A stretch of 64,000 nt of DNA from Desarmillaria ectypa (taxonomy: Eukaryota > Basidiomycota > Agaricomycetes > Agaricales > Physalacriaceae). This document shows, in pieces, positions 34,946 to 47,500 of this stretch. The first letter of the stretch is position 1, and each line of letters starts with the position of its first letter. The notes beneath the pieces are model-generated. The model saw only the letters and a list, made by a program, of their open reading frames with translations, was not told where the DNA came from and searched no databases. The stretch lies in contig JAUDYN010000003.1 of NCBI GenBank assembly GCA_030407005.1, forward strand, positions 1,922,001-1,986,000, written 5' to 3'. Made by a program: the position numbers and the translations under genes.

Positions 34946-37900
34946 GATGATGGTAGGAGAAGAAAAAAGGTTTGGCAAGAAAATCAAGACAATAAGGGCG
35001 CGTCTGCAGATTACAAGTGGCAGACCCAGCGCGCGGTGGTCGTACAGAACCAAGGCAAGAAACTAACGCCTTGGAAAATGCCTTAAATGGCGAATGTTGG
35101 AGCAAGTCAATGCCCAGCTACGTGATCGAGTAACACCCACACACAAACTCGACGACAAGATGATCGAAAACATAACGAAAACGACGACTCACCAGTGTGT
35201 GACTACTCATGCGATGGGGACAGCGACAACAGCAGCGAAGCGTGTGCAGGTCGTGAGTGAGGGCGGAGACACTGGAGGAAATAAGAGTCGTAGTCAGCGT
35301 GGATGGTCGTGAAGAGAGGAAAAGAAGGGAGGGTCGACAACGTCGACGACGAAGAGAAGAAGCAAGGCCGAGGCTAGGTAGTATATAAAGTACGAAATAC
35401 TCGAATCGGACGGAAATAATAAAATAGAAATAAATAAAGAATTGATGAAATGGCAAGATTCGGTTGAAATACGTGAAATAGGATGAAAAGTCCAGATCAA
35501 TCGGGAAAATGCTGCCGGCTGCGGTGTCAGAAGTCCTCGATTATCAGCGCTTAATCGTGCCCTGACACCTCCTGCCATCTTACGACACCTAAGTGCCGCA
35601 GATTCTCTGCGTTAACAGGGCATGCCAACCTACAACGCCGTACAGACAACAAAATACCAGCAATAACTGTAGGGGTAATGGTGCAAAGGAAAAAGCGACG
35701 GGAAAAATGTCTCGAAAACAAGACTAGAAAAGACGGAAATTATCGTGGGCCGAGCCAGATATTGGGATCATCCGCGGTAGTTCCCACGGCCCACGTTTTA
35801 CAGCCACCTCGACATGACGTATCGACGTAACGAAAACCCACCTCAGCAACAATTCTGTCCTTGTTGCATCAATACTTGGCCTCTCTGTAAGGACTGTACA
35901 CGTACCAATTTTTAACGCGAATATCGCACCCGTCTGTTCGCCGCGTTAGTCTCCCAATCACCCTCCCGAGGTAACCACTCACAATGCGGAGTAGAGGGTC
36001 ACTTGTTTGAAAAGCAGGCGTCCTGCTTGAATTAGAAAAGAAATTATACTTGCACTTTGGATGTTATGACAACAGAACCGAGAAAAAAGCGACGAAAAGA
36101 ATGACTGTGGTGAGTTGAGATGGGTGACTCTGAGAATGTAGACAACGATGCGATACTGTAGGGGCTATCGTTGGGCCAGAATGGTAATGCGACGCACTAG
36201 GCGAGTACGCAGCAGAGGGATGGCTGAAAAGATTGTCAGTTTCGCAGCGAGCAGTTTTTGAATGATAAACTTTGGCAATGTGTTTAACGCGTGTTCCGCT
36301 TATACGCCTCTCAGTGCAGGGCGAAATCGGACTATTCGCCTGTTCGGTGATAAGAAAACCCTTGATCTTCATCTCATTCATCTGTGATTCGTATCGGATG
36401 AAGACCCATTTGTATGTAAATGCACCACGTTTTCTGCCTGCAGGCAGAGAATTCGTCTTCAACTTGACACTTCGTTCGCGGCTCTATTTAGGTAAGCCGC
36501 AATCATGTAATTAACCACATTTCTTACCCTCCGACGTGCATTAGTCCGACATACTCTTCCGCTAAGGACGCCGTAGTATCAATATAACTACCGTCCATTA
36601 ACAAAATTAAATAGGAAGGCGTCCATATTTTTATAATGAACGACCTACCCGCTGTGACCGTGAGACCTATGCCCCACCGGTATATCCCTCTCATCAGTCA
36701 CACTTATCGCCCATCATATGCCACATTGTACCCTTTTCTTCCTCTAATCTCACGTATACAAATCACCTAGATCATCTGTGCGACATCCCTCGCCGGTGCT
36801 GCGCCCGTGACAAGTCCTAGGTTCCGAATAGATAGATACTCGAGCGACGTGTCCATAAATTCTGCACGTCAAAAACCATCGGACTTGTACATTAAATAAA
36901 CCTTTTACTTATCTGCTTGTTACACGTACCTTGAATCTGAAGCGAGGCAGCTGCGATTTACATATTACAGTTAAGCTCTGCATCTTGGCGTCTTGACACG
37001 CAGCCTCATAGATCCAAGAAGTACAGTGACGACGTGATACATGAGTGGATCCAGAGTGATGAGATTGTGATTTACCGTGAGGTATCTCAAATATGGCGCT
37101 ACCTAGATTGTCAATAACTTCCTACGCTGTACCAAGTGAAAGATATGACAGAATCAGGGAAGGAAGAATGGAGAACGCCTTCTATCCGCACATTCCCTCG
37201 ACCTTGTTACCGCGATCATACAAGTCGGATCGAAGGCCGCCGCAGAATCATGTCATCGTGGGCCACCCCATGCGTAACAGAATCCCAGATTTCCCCGCGT
37301 GGGTTTCGTTTTGCCACAACAAGAGCAACCTTTGTGCCTCAGGTCTTAGTAGGAAGGTACCATCCATATAAAGATCAGCGAGACCATACCACTTCCCTAA
37401 GGCCTCAACAGTTTACGTTAAAATTCGTATGCGTCATGAAGTTCCTGGAAATTAAGAATGCCGGTTGCTGAAACTCTTGGCGCTGAGCCGTTTCAAAAAC
37501 GATGTACATAAATACAGTTGTCGAGCGCTATAGAATTCCGCACGCTAGAACCACTGCAATGACAAGCAATGTTGATCTCGGTAAAGTGTGCATGCCCACC
37601 TTCAGGGCGCTAAGTCGCCTTGGATGTTGACCGAATTGACGTCCATGACGACCTGGGCTTTTAATTTATTATTTCTCCGCCTCAGAAAAATTTCCTTGCC
37701 TGGTCCAGTAAAAAATTGTGTTTGAAGCAACGCAATTTACGCACCCTGGGCGTCAGCCTTATCAGATTTGAAAAGGCGGAAATTTGAACTAGCGTACCAC
37801 GGTCTACGGTTAGATCTAATAGCTCCAACAGAAATACAAACAAACATGATGAGGCTGAGGATACCCTCCTAGTACCTTGTCTCGTTGTTCCGAAGGAGCT

Positions 37901-38717
37901 CCAGTGCTAAGATACCTTACGATACATTTCCATCAGTTATTGAGTTTTGAATCAGTAGAAAGTACATGCGTCGGGCCCGGCAGGTGCCCAGATCTACGAT
38001 GGGGTCTTTACTTTTTTCCAAATTCAGCATATTTGTCCCGAGATAACAGAAGGCTTCTCATCCGCGGCGGCACGCCCTATTGTTGGTCAACCTTGCCGAG
38101 GTGCCGAAATCTCGTGTATTGGTATGTAGAGATTTCGAGCAATAAATGTGGGGACGAACCATCTGATGGACGCATAAACATGATGGCCAGTACTCAGAGG
38201 TTATGGGCAACCTGAAGTGTCTGGGATCCCACTGGAAAAAGGTACAATTGTTTTAGGGATTAGAATCGATTGTGTTATTAGGATCGCACTGATAACGCAG
38301 CTGACCTTGAAACAAATAACTTATTGCTTTCCATGATCATCCCCTTACTTTGAAATAATACGGTTACCAGCGTCATAGTTTATCGAGACTGTGAAAGGCT
38401 GATATAAGTTATGGGGCGATCTTAGATGGGCAAAGGTAAGCATACAAATATCGCCAGAGATGAAATAACTATGTGGGGCGATTGTCCAAATGCCGCTGAA
38501 GTGCATATAGATGATGATATGCGTTCAGTCTGGGACGGAAAATGGTGTTCACAAACCCGTCCGAGAATGTTCGTGCCTTGAAGGTTCTGCAACAGCATCG
38601 CGATATGCAGGCGGTAGCTGGAACTCGGAACTCGACGCCACCGACCAGAGTCGTATGATGCTATAGCCACTTGTGATAGAGGTGTGGCGAGTTCCGGTAT
38701 ATAAGGAATTCCGTAAA
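34946..38717. other. Gene-poor block
   Basis: 3.8 kb with no reading frame I can support, the longest such stretch in an otherwise tight window. Short frames on both strands lack domains and plausible spliced extensions. 34946-35460 is probably the cyclin promoter and leader, with pyrimidine-rich minus-strand tracts. I saw no terminal repeats, tRNA-like fold or reverse-transcriptase motif. Confidence 0.5.
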
Positions 38718-39737
38718 TTATGACAGTGCGAAATGCCGCGGTGGTGGAAAAACGTACACCACAGAATGGTGTATGCATGTCTTGGACAGTGTCTCCTGGT
38801 CGTTTTTCTTTGATTCGCTAAAGAAAAGAACTCCGGGATTGGTTGTCGACGAATGACCGATCGACGATGTCTAGTGGCAATTATTACCTGCTGGCTGAGA
38901 TATGAAAGCTGTTCAATGTGATATCGAGCGACCTGACTGAGGATTCTACTGGCGCAGAGCGTAGTGGGTAATCTGGATAAGAGATCAGGCCTGTCATCAT
39001 GGCCGTGACACCTATAGGAAACTATTAACCTGTTCCTACAAAAATAAGACAACTTACTCTTACATACTCGGCCAGTTTCTTCTTGTAGCCTATCGAGAGA
39101 TTTTCGCGTTGGGCGAATGAGCGTATTCTTGCGAGGCACTTCGAAGGGGGGGTCTAGGCTGTCGAAGGTCTCACATAACACCTCTGGACAGATGCACGAG
39201 CATCCTGAGCGTCACACTTCCCTGAGGGACAGGCATTTTCACGTACACATACCAGTCGCCGATGGAACCATCCAGACGTCTCGCATAGGGCTGTTGCTGA
39301 CAGTTTTGCACTACTGTCGTTTCAGCGGCCAGTTTCACGACTCTATTATCTATCAAAAATGGTGAACGTTGAATACCACTTTCAATGCCATCTAGCCTTT
39401 AAATCGGCTCCTGCGATATTCCTTAGGATTGTCACAGACTTTGTCGGTCCCGAACATTGCGGGGAGGATACCATGAATGCCTCTCGGGGAGACGTGAACT
39501 CCTCTCAGTGGTTGAATAGGTCGAACTGAGTTAGACTGGGAAGATCATAAAGGACAAATGTCAACGCTTCCATTAGAAAGGGCATATTTCCTTTCATCTC
39601 GTTCCCAATTATTTCCTCAGTGGATGATGACCTAAGATCCGATAGGACGCAGAGCAGCTGAGCCCTACAAATATCGTTAGCCCCAACGCAGTTTCACATT
39701 TTATGGTCACAAACTTAATGCCTGAACTCGTCGCCAT
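38718..39737 (-). pseudogene. Decayed spliced gene of unknown family
   Basis: An ATG at 39737 opens MATSSGIK, then a 50-nt GT-AG intron (39714-39665) leads into an open segment (AQLLCVLSDLRSS, NMPFLMEALTFVLYDLPSL). The frame then meets TGA at 39507-39505 and TAG at 39394-39392, with coding-like sequence on both sides (EEFTSPREAFM; MALKVVFNVHHFLIDNRVVK; QPYARRLDGSIGDW). Beyond, a frame change or unusual intron precedes PPFEVPRKNTLIRPTRKSL, and two further plausible introns lead through MMTGLISYPDYPLRSAP to a stop at 38720. No family is recognised. Alternative splicing cannot remove both stops in any model I tried. Confidence 0.45.
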
Positions 39738-40082
39738 GCCTACTTGCGTCAGTAACGAGATTGAACCAATTATTAACGGAAATCAAAGATGTGTTGTCAG
39801 TATGTGACTTGATGAACGCGATATAAAAGAGAGACGTAGGGAATTCTACTCCCCATGATTCAATTGTTGTCGTTATGTGTTATCTGATGCATTTCTACGC
39901 CGTTCGTCAACAAAACAATGTCGTGTAGTGGACTCACCGTCACCATCTGGAACCTAATACTGCGCCGGAGGTAACATATCAAGGTATAGCAGAGTCTGTC
40001 GTAGCAGGTGATAAACTATTGACAAAGTGGAACTGTAAGACAATGCAACAGAAGATTCATCAGATCAGATCCGGATCTTGCT
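39738..40082. other. Intergenic region
   Basis: 345 bp upstream of the decayed gene and downstream of the 4E-T-like stop. On the minus strand a TTTTATATCG element lies near 39818-39827. Nothing else was seen. Confidence 0.45.
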
Positions 40083-43000
40083 CTACTCTCTGCGTTGACC
40101 GCCCAACAGAAGTGCCATGAGATCAGCTGATTGAGCATTTGGTGGTACCTGTTGTTGAAGATGGGGCAGCATGTGGGGGGCGAGATGAGGAGGAAGCTGT
40201 TGCTGCGGCTGCCGCATAGCATGAAGCGAGGCTTGTGCAGTATGGTTCTGCCCAGGATACACATTGGCGCCCATGCCTCGGACACTACCGCCAAGCGCTC
40301 CCATGTTCAAAAGTTGGGATTGATTGGCGTTCCGTAAATCCAGTCCGTTTGGATGCCCCAGACCTCCCAATGGATGCTGTGAAACAGTGCTTTGGAGTTG
40401 TTGAGGCGGAGCCCGAGGGGGCCCTACATATCCTAGGTTTCCACCAGGGGTAAAGGTGGTAAATGGTTGAGGCCCATTCACGGGTCCACCATGGACGGTT
40501 GGTATACCAACGAACTGATTAGGTTCATGGGGCGGACGTCCTCCAAGATTTGCTAATCCTGGAGGAATGCGCTGATGTTGAGACGCTAACGGGCTCTGAC
40601 TGGAAATGGGCGAGGGTCCACCACGGTACTGCTGTAGAGGTGCCGCCGCATGCCGCCCGGCCTGCTGGGAATAAGGGACTGGGCCAGAATAAAGATGATC
40701 AATTCCACGTTGTGGCATAGGAGGAATGCGTTGGGCATTCAGATGGATAGCCTCGTCCAGGGGATCTGAAAACATCCCGCCGTTTTCACGATTCCGCGGG
40801 GGAGGAGCGGACCGCAAGCCAGGTACTAGTCCATCTGGCATGAAGTTGCGGTTGTCGAGACGGCTCTCATATAACGGTTCCAGTCGGCTGTTCTGCAGAT
40901 GATGAGACTGTGACTGCAATTGCTGCTGCTGCTGAAGCAAGTGTAATTGGGCCTGCGCGTGCTGTCCGAATGGGATGCCACTGATCGTAGGAGCAGAATT
41001 TGGAGGATTTACGTTATTGGACCGCTGAATCGTGACAATTCATAAGTAATAGTACATGTACGCACACCAGAACGCACCTGTGAAGAATTGCTCAACATAG
41101 CATAGATGTCGTCCATATTTCTGAGGTCGGGGTTCCCATTGTATCCGCCCTCGGGTCGCTGACCAGGTGTTGGCGAGGAAGACATGAAGCCCATTGGAGT
41201 CTGCGCTTTGGGAGCATACGCGAACCCTTCCCGCGTTTTACCATCGAAGAACTTCGCAAATCGGCTACCCTTCCCAGGCGCCTGTCCTAGAGCAGAACCT
41301 TCGGCACCAGGATCACCCCAAGGTCCAGATTCTGACGACATCGACTGACGCTCACGACGCGCGGATTCTGCTGCACCCGATGACAGACTGGGATCGTGTT
41401 CCTCAAATGGTGAAAATGTGTTCGGCGTACGATGAGATTCTAGTTTCGAGCTTTCCAGCGGCAAAACATCCGAAGGAAGATTGAGTTGTGCCAAGGAAGG
41501 TTTTGTTTGGGGTTGCAGCGTCCCGACACCGTTCGCAATTAGAGATGCGGACGTTTGCGGTTTTGTAGGTGCTCGAGAGCCAAAGGCTAGAAGGCGAGAG
41601 CCCTGAGGAGGATTGAAAACAGTAGTGGGCTGAGGCTGCAGAGGGTCAATGGAAGAACGATCTGCTTGAGGCCCATCTTGATTGATTGGTCGGGGGAAAA
41701 GCCTCGAAGAAGTTGGAGTTTTGGATCTCTCTCGGTCAGGAAGAGTGCTTTGCTGTTTGGACTGTTCTCCAGAGACAAACATCGACAACAGTGAGACTGA
41801 AGGGTCAGTGGCAACATTGGAAGCTGCTTGTACGGCGGAAGCGGTGTTTACAGGAAGAGGAACGTGAGCGATTTCGGCACCCGGAGCCGTCGTTATACCA
41901 GTCGAAGATTCGGGGTTAGAGGCTTCTTCGGAATCGTAAGATAGTGCTAGTCGGAAAGAAGAAAAAACTGGGACTTACCTGCCGCTGCTTTGTCTCGACT
42001 TTGAAGTTCAGGAGAGACATCGCTAGACTGATCCAATTTCTTCTGCTCTTGCTCTCGTTTCATCAGCATCTTGAAGATCTGAATCTCATCCAGCTGTTTT
42101 TCAGGCGGAGAAGTCTGATCGCTGGTATCCTTAACATCCTCCGACGGCTTATCAGTCTTGCCCTCTCGTTGTTCCTTCTCCTTCATACCCTTCTTCCAAG
42201 CCTGAATGCCGTCCAGTTCTCCATCGGCACTTTTGCCACCCAATATTCCTGTGCTTGATGAGGCAGGAATGTATGTATCCATCCACGCAGGCTCCTTCTC
42301 CCTCTCGCGCTCGCCACGTCGGTCGTCTCTGTCTTTGCCATCCTCAGTGCCACTCTTCCTATCTCTTCCGGTAGTTTTCTTGGACCGATCGTCTCCAGGC
42401 GTCCAACGATGGTCATTTGAGGAGTCCCATGCTTGATCATGACCGGGCTTATCGCGTCGTTCACGTTCACGTTCCCTCTCCCGCTCTCGCCGCGTTGCCA
42501 TACGTTCATCTCTCCTACCATCGTCTCGCCAGCGCCGAGGATCGTCGTTGTCTCTATCCGTGTCACGGTCCCTCCCGCGACGGTAGTCGTCTCGATCGCC
42601 GTCTCTACGGTGTTCTTCCCGGTCACGGTCACGACGGTCTCTATCCTCACGGTCTCGCTTGGACGTAGATGGGTCCCTTCTTGACCTAGAGGTATCTCGA
42701 ACGCGAGAACGGGGACGTTCCCGTTCATCACGGTCCCCTCGAGTATCGGAACCTGCTGTTGCATTAGTACAAATTCAAAGTCCAAAGAAGGCGTTGCTCA
42801 CGTTCATCCCTTCCCAGCCGCCGAGGCTCACCGCCTGAAGATACATCAGGCCGGACGTAAGTATATTAGTGAAATGAGTGTCCTACCTCGTCGCCAATCC
42901 TCGTTAGTCTCGCCTGCCTTCTTTTTGCCGTTTTCCCTAGCTTCGCCCCGTCGCGCAGCGACACCGGAAAGCTGAGGTTGCCCAGATGTTCGGCTCGATC

Positions 43001-43805
43001 CAGGTCCTAGATGAGACACGGGTTCCCTGTCCTTGCCCCTTATATTGGACAAAGGAAGCGCTAAACGGTCCCGGTCGAATTTATCGGAAAGCTGAATTGC
43101 GACTCGGTTTAGTAGGCAGAAAGGGATAAAAGAAACAATAGTTTACGTTTCTCAGTCTCTCCTGTCCCTCTTTGTCTCTGAGATCCCTGTCTTTATCGCC
43201 ATCCCTGTCGCGCAAAGATTGATGTTTGAAATTCCCCATTTGTGAAGGCTGAGAGAGAGTAGATCGAAAAGAGGGCCGCGACGACGCATCTGCAACTGAC
43301 GTGAGTATCTACAGTGCTAGAATCTTGTAGACTTTTACCGTTATCATCGACGTCTCGTCGGAATCTATGGATAGTCAACTCAAAAACAAGAAATGAGAGT
43401 TTATTTCCAGTGGCTTACCGCCGCTCCCGAGCACTATTAGGAGGAGTCGATTCATGATCTTTCTTGTTCAAATTCTGTTCATTTTCAGCTCTGCAAGGAT
43501 GGTCAAGAAAAGACGAATATCAAAAATGGTGTAACACACCCAAACCAATCCTTCAGCTCAGGCATGCCCGTTGGAGGCGCAACCAACGGTGATTCATGCA
43601 AAGCTAGTATCTGAGCTCTGGTGTAGATTCTCAATGGACGCTGGGAGGGTTGAGGAGTAGGAGTGTCGTCTTGTTCTGGTGACATGTCTTCATCTTGAAG
43701 TTTTGCGCCTTCCAGGGAAACAGCAAGGGCGTCGACATGCGTCGTCTCTGAGGTTGTTGGTAGCTCAGTATTCATGAGAGAGACATCAGTGGTGGGCGAA
43801 GTCAT
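40083..43805 (-). CDS. eIF4E-transporter (4E-T/EIF4ENIF1)-like protein
   Basis: Nine exons (43805-43540, 43490-43419, 43364-43339, 43289-43147, 43091-42887, 42834-42802, 42752-41979, 41925-41078, 41024-40083) give 1102 residues. Residues ~65-95 carry RIYTRAQILALHESPL and MPELKDWFG, close to the eIF4E-binding motif YxxxxL-phi (here Tyr...Ile-Leu). An Arg/Asp/Glu-repeat region spans roughly residues 240-350, then a 4E-T core (MDTYIPASSSTGILGG, ELDGIQAWKKGMKEKE, FKMLMKREQEQKK, GSRFAKFFDGKTREGFAY). The rest is Gln/Pro-rich with poly-Gln. Such proteins repress cap-dependent translation and organise mRNP granules. The intron after DKAAA could be 53 nt (used here) or 32 nt; both keep the frame. Confidence 0.85.
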
Positions 43806-44131
43806 GATGAAAAGAAGGGTAGGTGATGCTGTTGGTACCAGCTGGTGGGCGGCCCAAAGCAGAGACAGACAAGTGGTCAAAGCGCACCGCGGGCCTTCAA
43901 ACGATCACGCTCACAACATTTTATTGTTCCATGCACCAGCCTACTCTAAAACATTTTCTTTTGCGACAAAAAGTCCTGGCATTGTACAGACGTGCTCTAC
44001 GCTCCTCCAAAGGTGCTTTGTTTTTTCTGCTCACTGAAAATTGAACCGACTTGTCTCAGCTATAGCAGACCCTGCCACCCGACGAGAAACCATTACTTGG
44101 ATAAGGAGCGAATTTGAACGGAATCGTCATA
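43806..44131. other. 4E-T-like promoter region
   Basis: 326 bp between the 4E-T-like start codon and the stop of the small minus-strand gene. No gene was seen. Confidence 0.45.
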
Positions 44132-44332
44132 TTACGGATGTTGTAAGTACTCGTTGGAACAACCTTTGTAGCCCCATTTTGGTGATGCACGTACGCGTAG
44201 GTCATCATTGAAGAACAGCTCAGGCTTGGCCGACGAGAAATCAGTCAAATACTTCCCAGCTCTCGATGATCTCGGTTTTTCTTGTGGCTGCTGGTCGTCT
44301 TTGTCACTGCCGAGTGCAGAGTGATATCCCAT
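44132..44332 (-). CDS. Small protein of unknown function
   Basis: The ATG at 44332 opens a 66-codon frame (GYHSALGSDKDDQQPQEKPR, GKYLTDFSSAKPELFFNDDL). A GTACGT donor after NDDLR and an acceptor 45 nt on would shorten the end to LRYLQHP, ending at the same stop because 45 is a multiple of three. No family is recognised. The composition is protein-like, and the frame starts ~190 bp from the RdRP on the other strand, but there is no independent support. Confidence 0.4.
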   Translation of the reverse strand: MGYHSALGSDKDDQQPQEKPRSSRAGKYLTDFSSAKPELFFNDDLRVRASPKWGYKGCSNEYLQHP

Positions 44333-44518
44333 GAGTTTCAAGCATGGCCCGTGCAGCGCGATACAGTCAACACGTGGATGTAATCAGGGGGCTCTTCCTT
44401 GCAATCAGCTGTTCAAGTTATCTTTGGAGTAGAAGCTATATCATATAAGCTGTGAACAGCCTCATCAACAGCATTTTTCTTATCGTGGCGGCCAGTGTCC
44501 TCAACACTATCCTCCACG

Positions 44519-47500
44519 ATGGAGTTCATCATGCGGAATATCAACTTCTCTTCGACGACCAACGATATTATCATCAGTCTCGCAGAGATCTTGCACGGAC
44601 CAAACTATGCGACATTCTCCACAGCACCACTAAACTTTCATGTTCGTTTATTCAGGGACAAGAGGGGGACAAAGAAGCATGGTGGTTCAGGAGCTTTAAC
44701 TCTTCCAACAACGAGCGTCGGTGATGAGTTCCTTCATGAATATGGGGAACAAGGACACAAAAAGTTCTCTGTGGGATCCCGACAAGTCAAATTCTGCGTT
44801 AGCAAAAACGGTCCGCGGGCAGATATCGTGGAAAGCATCACACGGACGCCGTATCTCGACCCTAGGGCCGTAGAAGAGCAGAATTGGTGTACAAGTAAAC
44901 TCCAGAGAGTGTCTGTTCTCATTAGGACCATTCAATTCGGGTGGGATTGTCGCGACTACGTCTTTTCCATAGAGTGGGAGAAAACCTTTCCTGCCTCATG
45001 TTGTACACTTTCATTCGACAATGAACGTCGGGAAATCCGAATCAGGATCGCGGACACTTCACCCCCTCTAGCAATTGTGACGCGATTATCCAACATTGAC
45101 GAGGTCTCGGTACACCAGTACCTGACCTTTCACGTAATCTTCTTCTCTTTTTTGGTACCGCCGTCGTTCGAGGAGGAGTACAAGCCCCGGCGGCGCCTAC
45201 ACGCTCTTCCCATCGATGATCATCACATCGTCGCTCCTTTCACTTCCCATTCTCTTCGTCTTCTTTGTGACAATGCCGATGAACTGCAAAAGTTTCGCGA
45301 TCTGAGCCGAACCGCTCAATTTCACAACATCAGTAACAAGGAATATCCTGCTGATGGGCGAGGACTGTTTTCTTCCCACTTGCTGGACGATCTTGTTCGA
45401 TGGGAAAGATACTTCCACTGGAGCATCGCTTTTCAAATCGAAGCTCTCATCCGAAATTTGTTGCTGGATGCCAAAGAGATGCTCGGTTTGATGCTAGACA
45501 TACAGCGAATATTTTTGGTGGAAGGGAAGGATTACACTGCATCATTTCTTCGATATTTCCGCCCCCGTGCCGAGGCATTGTTTTATGACGAGACGTTGCT
45601 TTCCGCGGAGACATATGATGTGGTTCGCCAGTGCTTCTTACTTGCGGAGCAGGATTATAAGATGCAGGCCAAAGCTCCTTCTTTGAAGCCTACCGACGGA
45701 AGTCTGTTTGAATCACTCCATATCGTCATTACTCCAACCAGAATGATCTTAGACGGTCCTTATCCAGAACGATCGAATCGTGTTATCCGCACCTATAGCT
45801 CGGCTAACCATGAATCTTTCTTGCGTGTCAGTTTTACCGAAGAGGATCGGCTTCAATATAGGTTTGACAGGGAAGTGGATGGGCCCGCTCTTATTCGTCT
45901 CAGAGTGGGCACTTTTCTCCTGGATGGTCTGCACGTTGCACACCGGCGGTTCACTTTTCTTGCATACTCTCAGTCAGCACTCAAAGAGCACTCTGTCTGG
46001 TAAGTGCAGTCATGCATACATTGTCTCAACCTCATGCCCTACCTAGGTTCGTCAAACCTTTCAAAGAAAAGGGTGTTCTAGTAGATGCTGCCACCATCAT
46101 CAGCAGTCTCGGAACGTTTGATGGAGGACTTATGCGTTGTCCAGCGCGGTATGCGGCCAGATTATCGCAAGCCTTCACTGCTACTGATGCGACGGTAACC
46201 GAAATCGAAGAAATCATCCGAATTTCTGATATTGAAAACGACAAGTACTGTTTCACAGATGGTGTCGGCACACTTTCCTTGGAGATGGCACGCGACATTT
46301 GGTCAGATTTGAAAGCAATGAAGCAACGAAGACGGAAGAACAGAACACACCCGCGCGCCTTCCAGGTACGATTCATGGGATCGAAAGGAATGCTCTCTGT
46401 CGATTACAAACTACAAGGAAAAACAGTCTGTTTGCGCCCTTCGATGATAAAATTTGAAGGGACCGAGTCTCGGAACGTCGAAATCGCGAGGGCCTTCGAC
46501 AAGCCTGGTCTATACTATTTAAATAGGCCCTTGATCATGCTTTTGGAAGGCCTGGGCGTTCCTTACGAAGTCTTCAGAGAGTACCAGGATAAAGCTGTTC
46601 AGGAGGTTCACGAAGCAAGGGAAACCTTGGAGAAAGCCGCACGTATGCTGGAAAGTTTTGGTCTTGGCACCTCATACAGAATCACTTCAGTACTTCTCGG
46701 TCTTCACAGACTCGGCATCGACACCATGTTCGATAGCGAATTCTATCAGAAGATGATGACGGTGGCTACGTATGATGTCCTTCGTCTTCTCAGAAATCAT
46801 GCTCGAATTCCTATACCTGGCGCCTGGACGCTCGTGGGTGTTGCAGATATCCATCACGCTTTGAAAGAGGGAGAAATATTTGCGTGTATCAAGCCACAAG
46901 ATTCCGCGAGACGGATATACCTTGAAGGTCCCGTGCTTATTTCCCGCTCTCCCACCATCCATCCTGGGGATGTGAGGGTGGTACACGCCATCGGAGTCCC
47001 CCCGGAGGGTTCGCCATTCGCTGTAGAGCCGCTTCCTAACACGGTCGTCTTCTCAACATTGGGTGAGCGCCGTTTTGCTTGTTCAAGGTACTTACCGACT
47101 CAATTTCAGGTCCGCGACCTCTTCCGAGTATGCTAGGTGGAGGGGACCTAGACGGAGATTTATACAATCTTATTCCTTTGAATTCTATGCCAGGGTTCTG
47201 TCCCACTAAATCCCACCATCCCGCACAGTATGATCCGGCCCCTAAACGTTTACTCGACCGTCCTAGTACAATGGCGGACGTTGCGGAATTTGTGATGGAG
47301 TACATCAATAGTGATGTATGTTTTCGTTCAGTGCCAGTTTCTGGCAATATCTGACGCGTGTTTCAGGTTCTCGGTATCATCGCAATTAACTGGCTTATAA
47401 TTGCAGACCAGAGCCCTCAAGGAGTTCTTGACCCAGATTGCATAAAGCTGTCTGCGTTACACAGCGATGCCGTCGACTACCCAAAATCAGGCCAACCCGT

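Noticed and set aside
37093..37471. Two overlapping plus-strand frames in the gene-poor block
   Set aside because: No conserved motif, no plausible introns, and both frames equally poor.
38549..39181. 210-codon continuous minus-strand frame
   Set aside because: Only its first part looks protein-like; beyond an intron donor at the end of the segment ...EETGRVCKS the better reading is in another frame, so it was folded into the decayed-gene model.
41947..41978. A 32-nt intron in the 4E-T-like gene
   Set aside because: A nearby acceptor gives 53 nt in the same frame, which fits the other introns; the short version has no room for a branch point.
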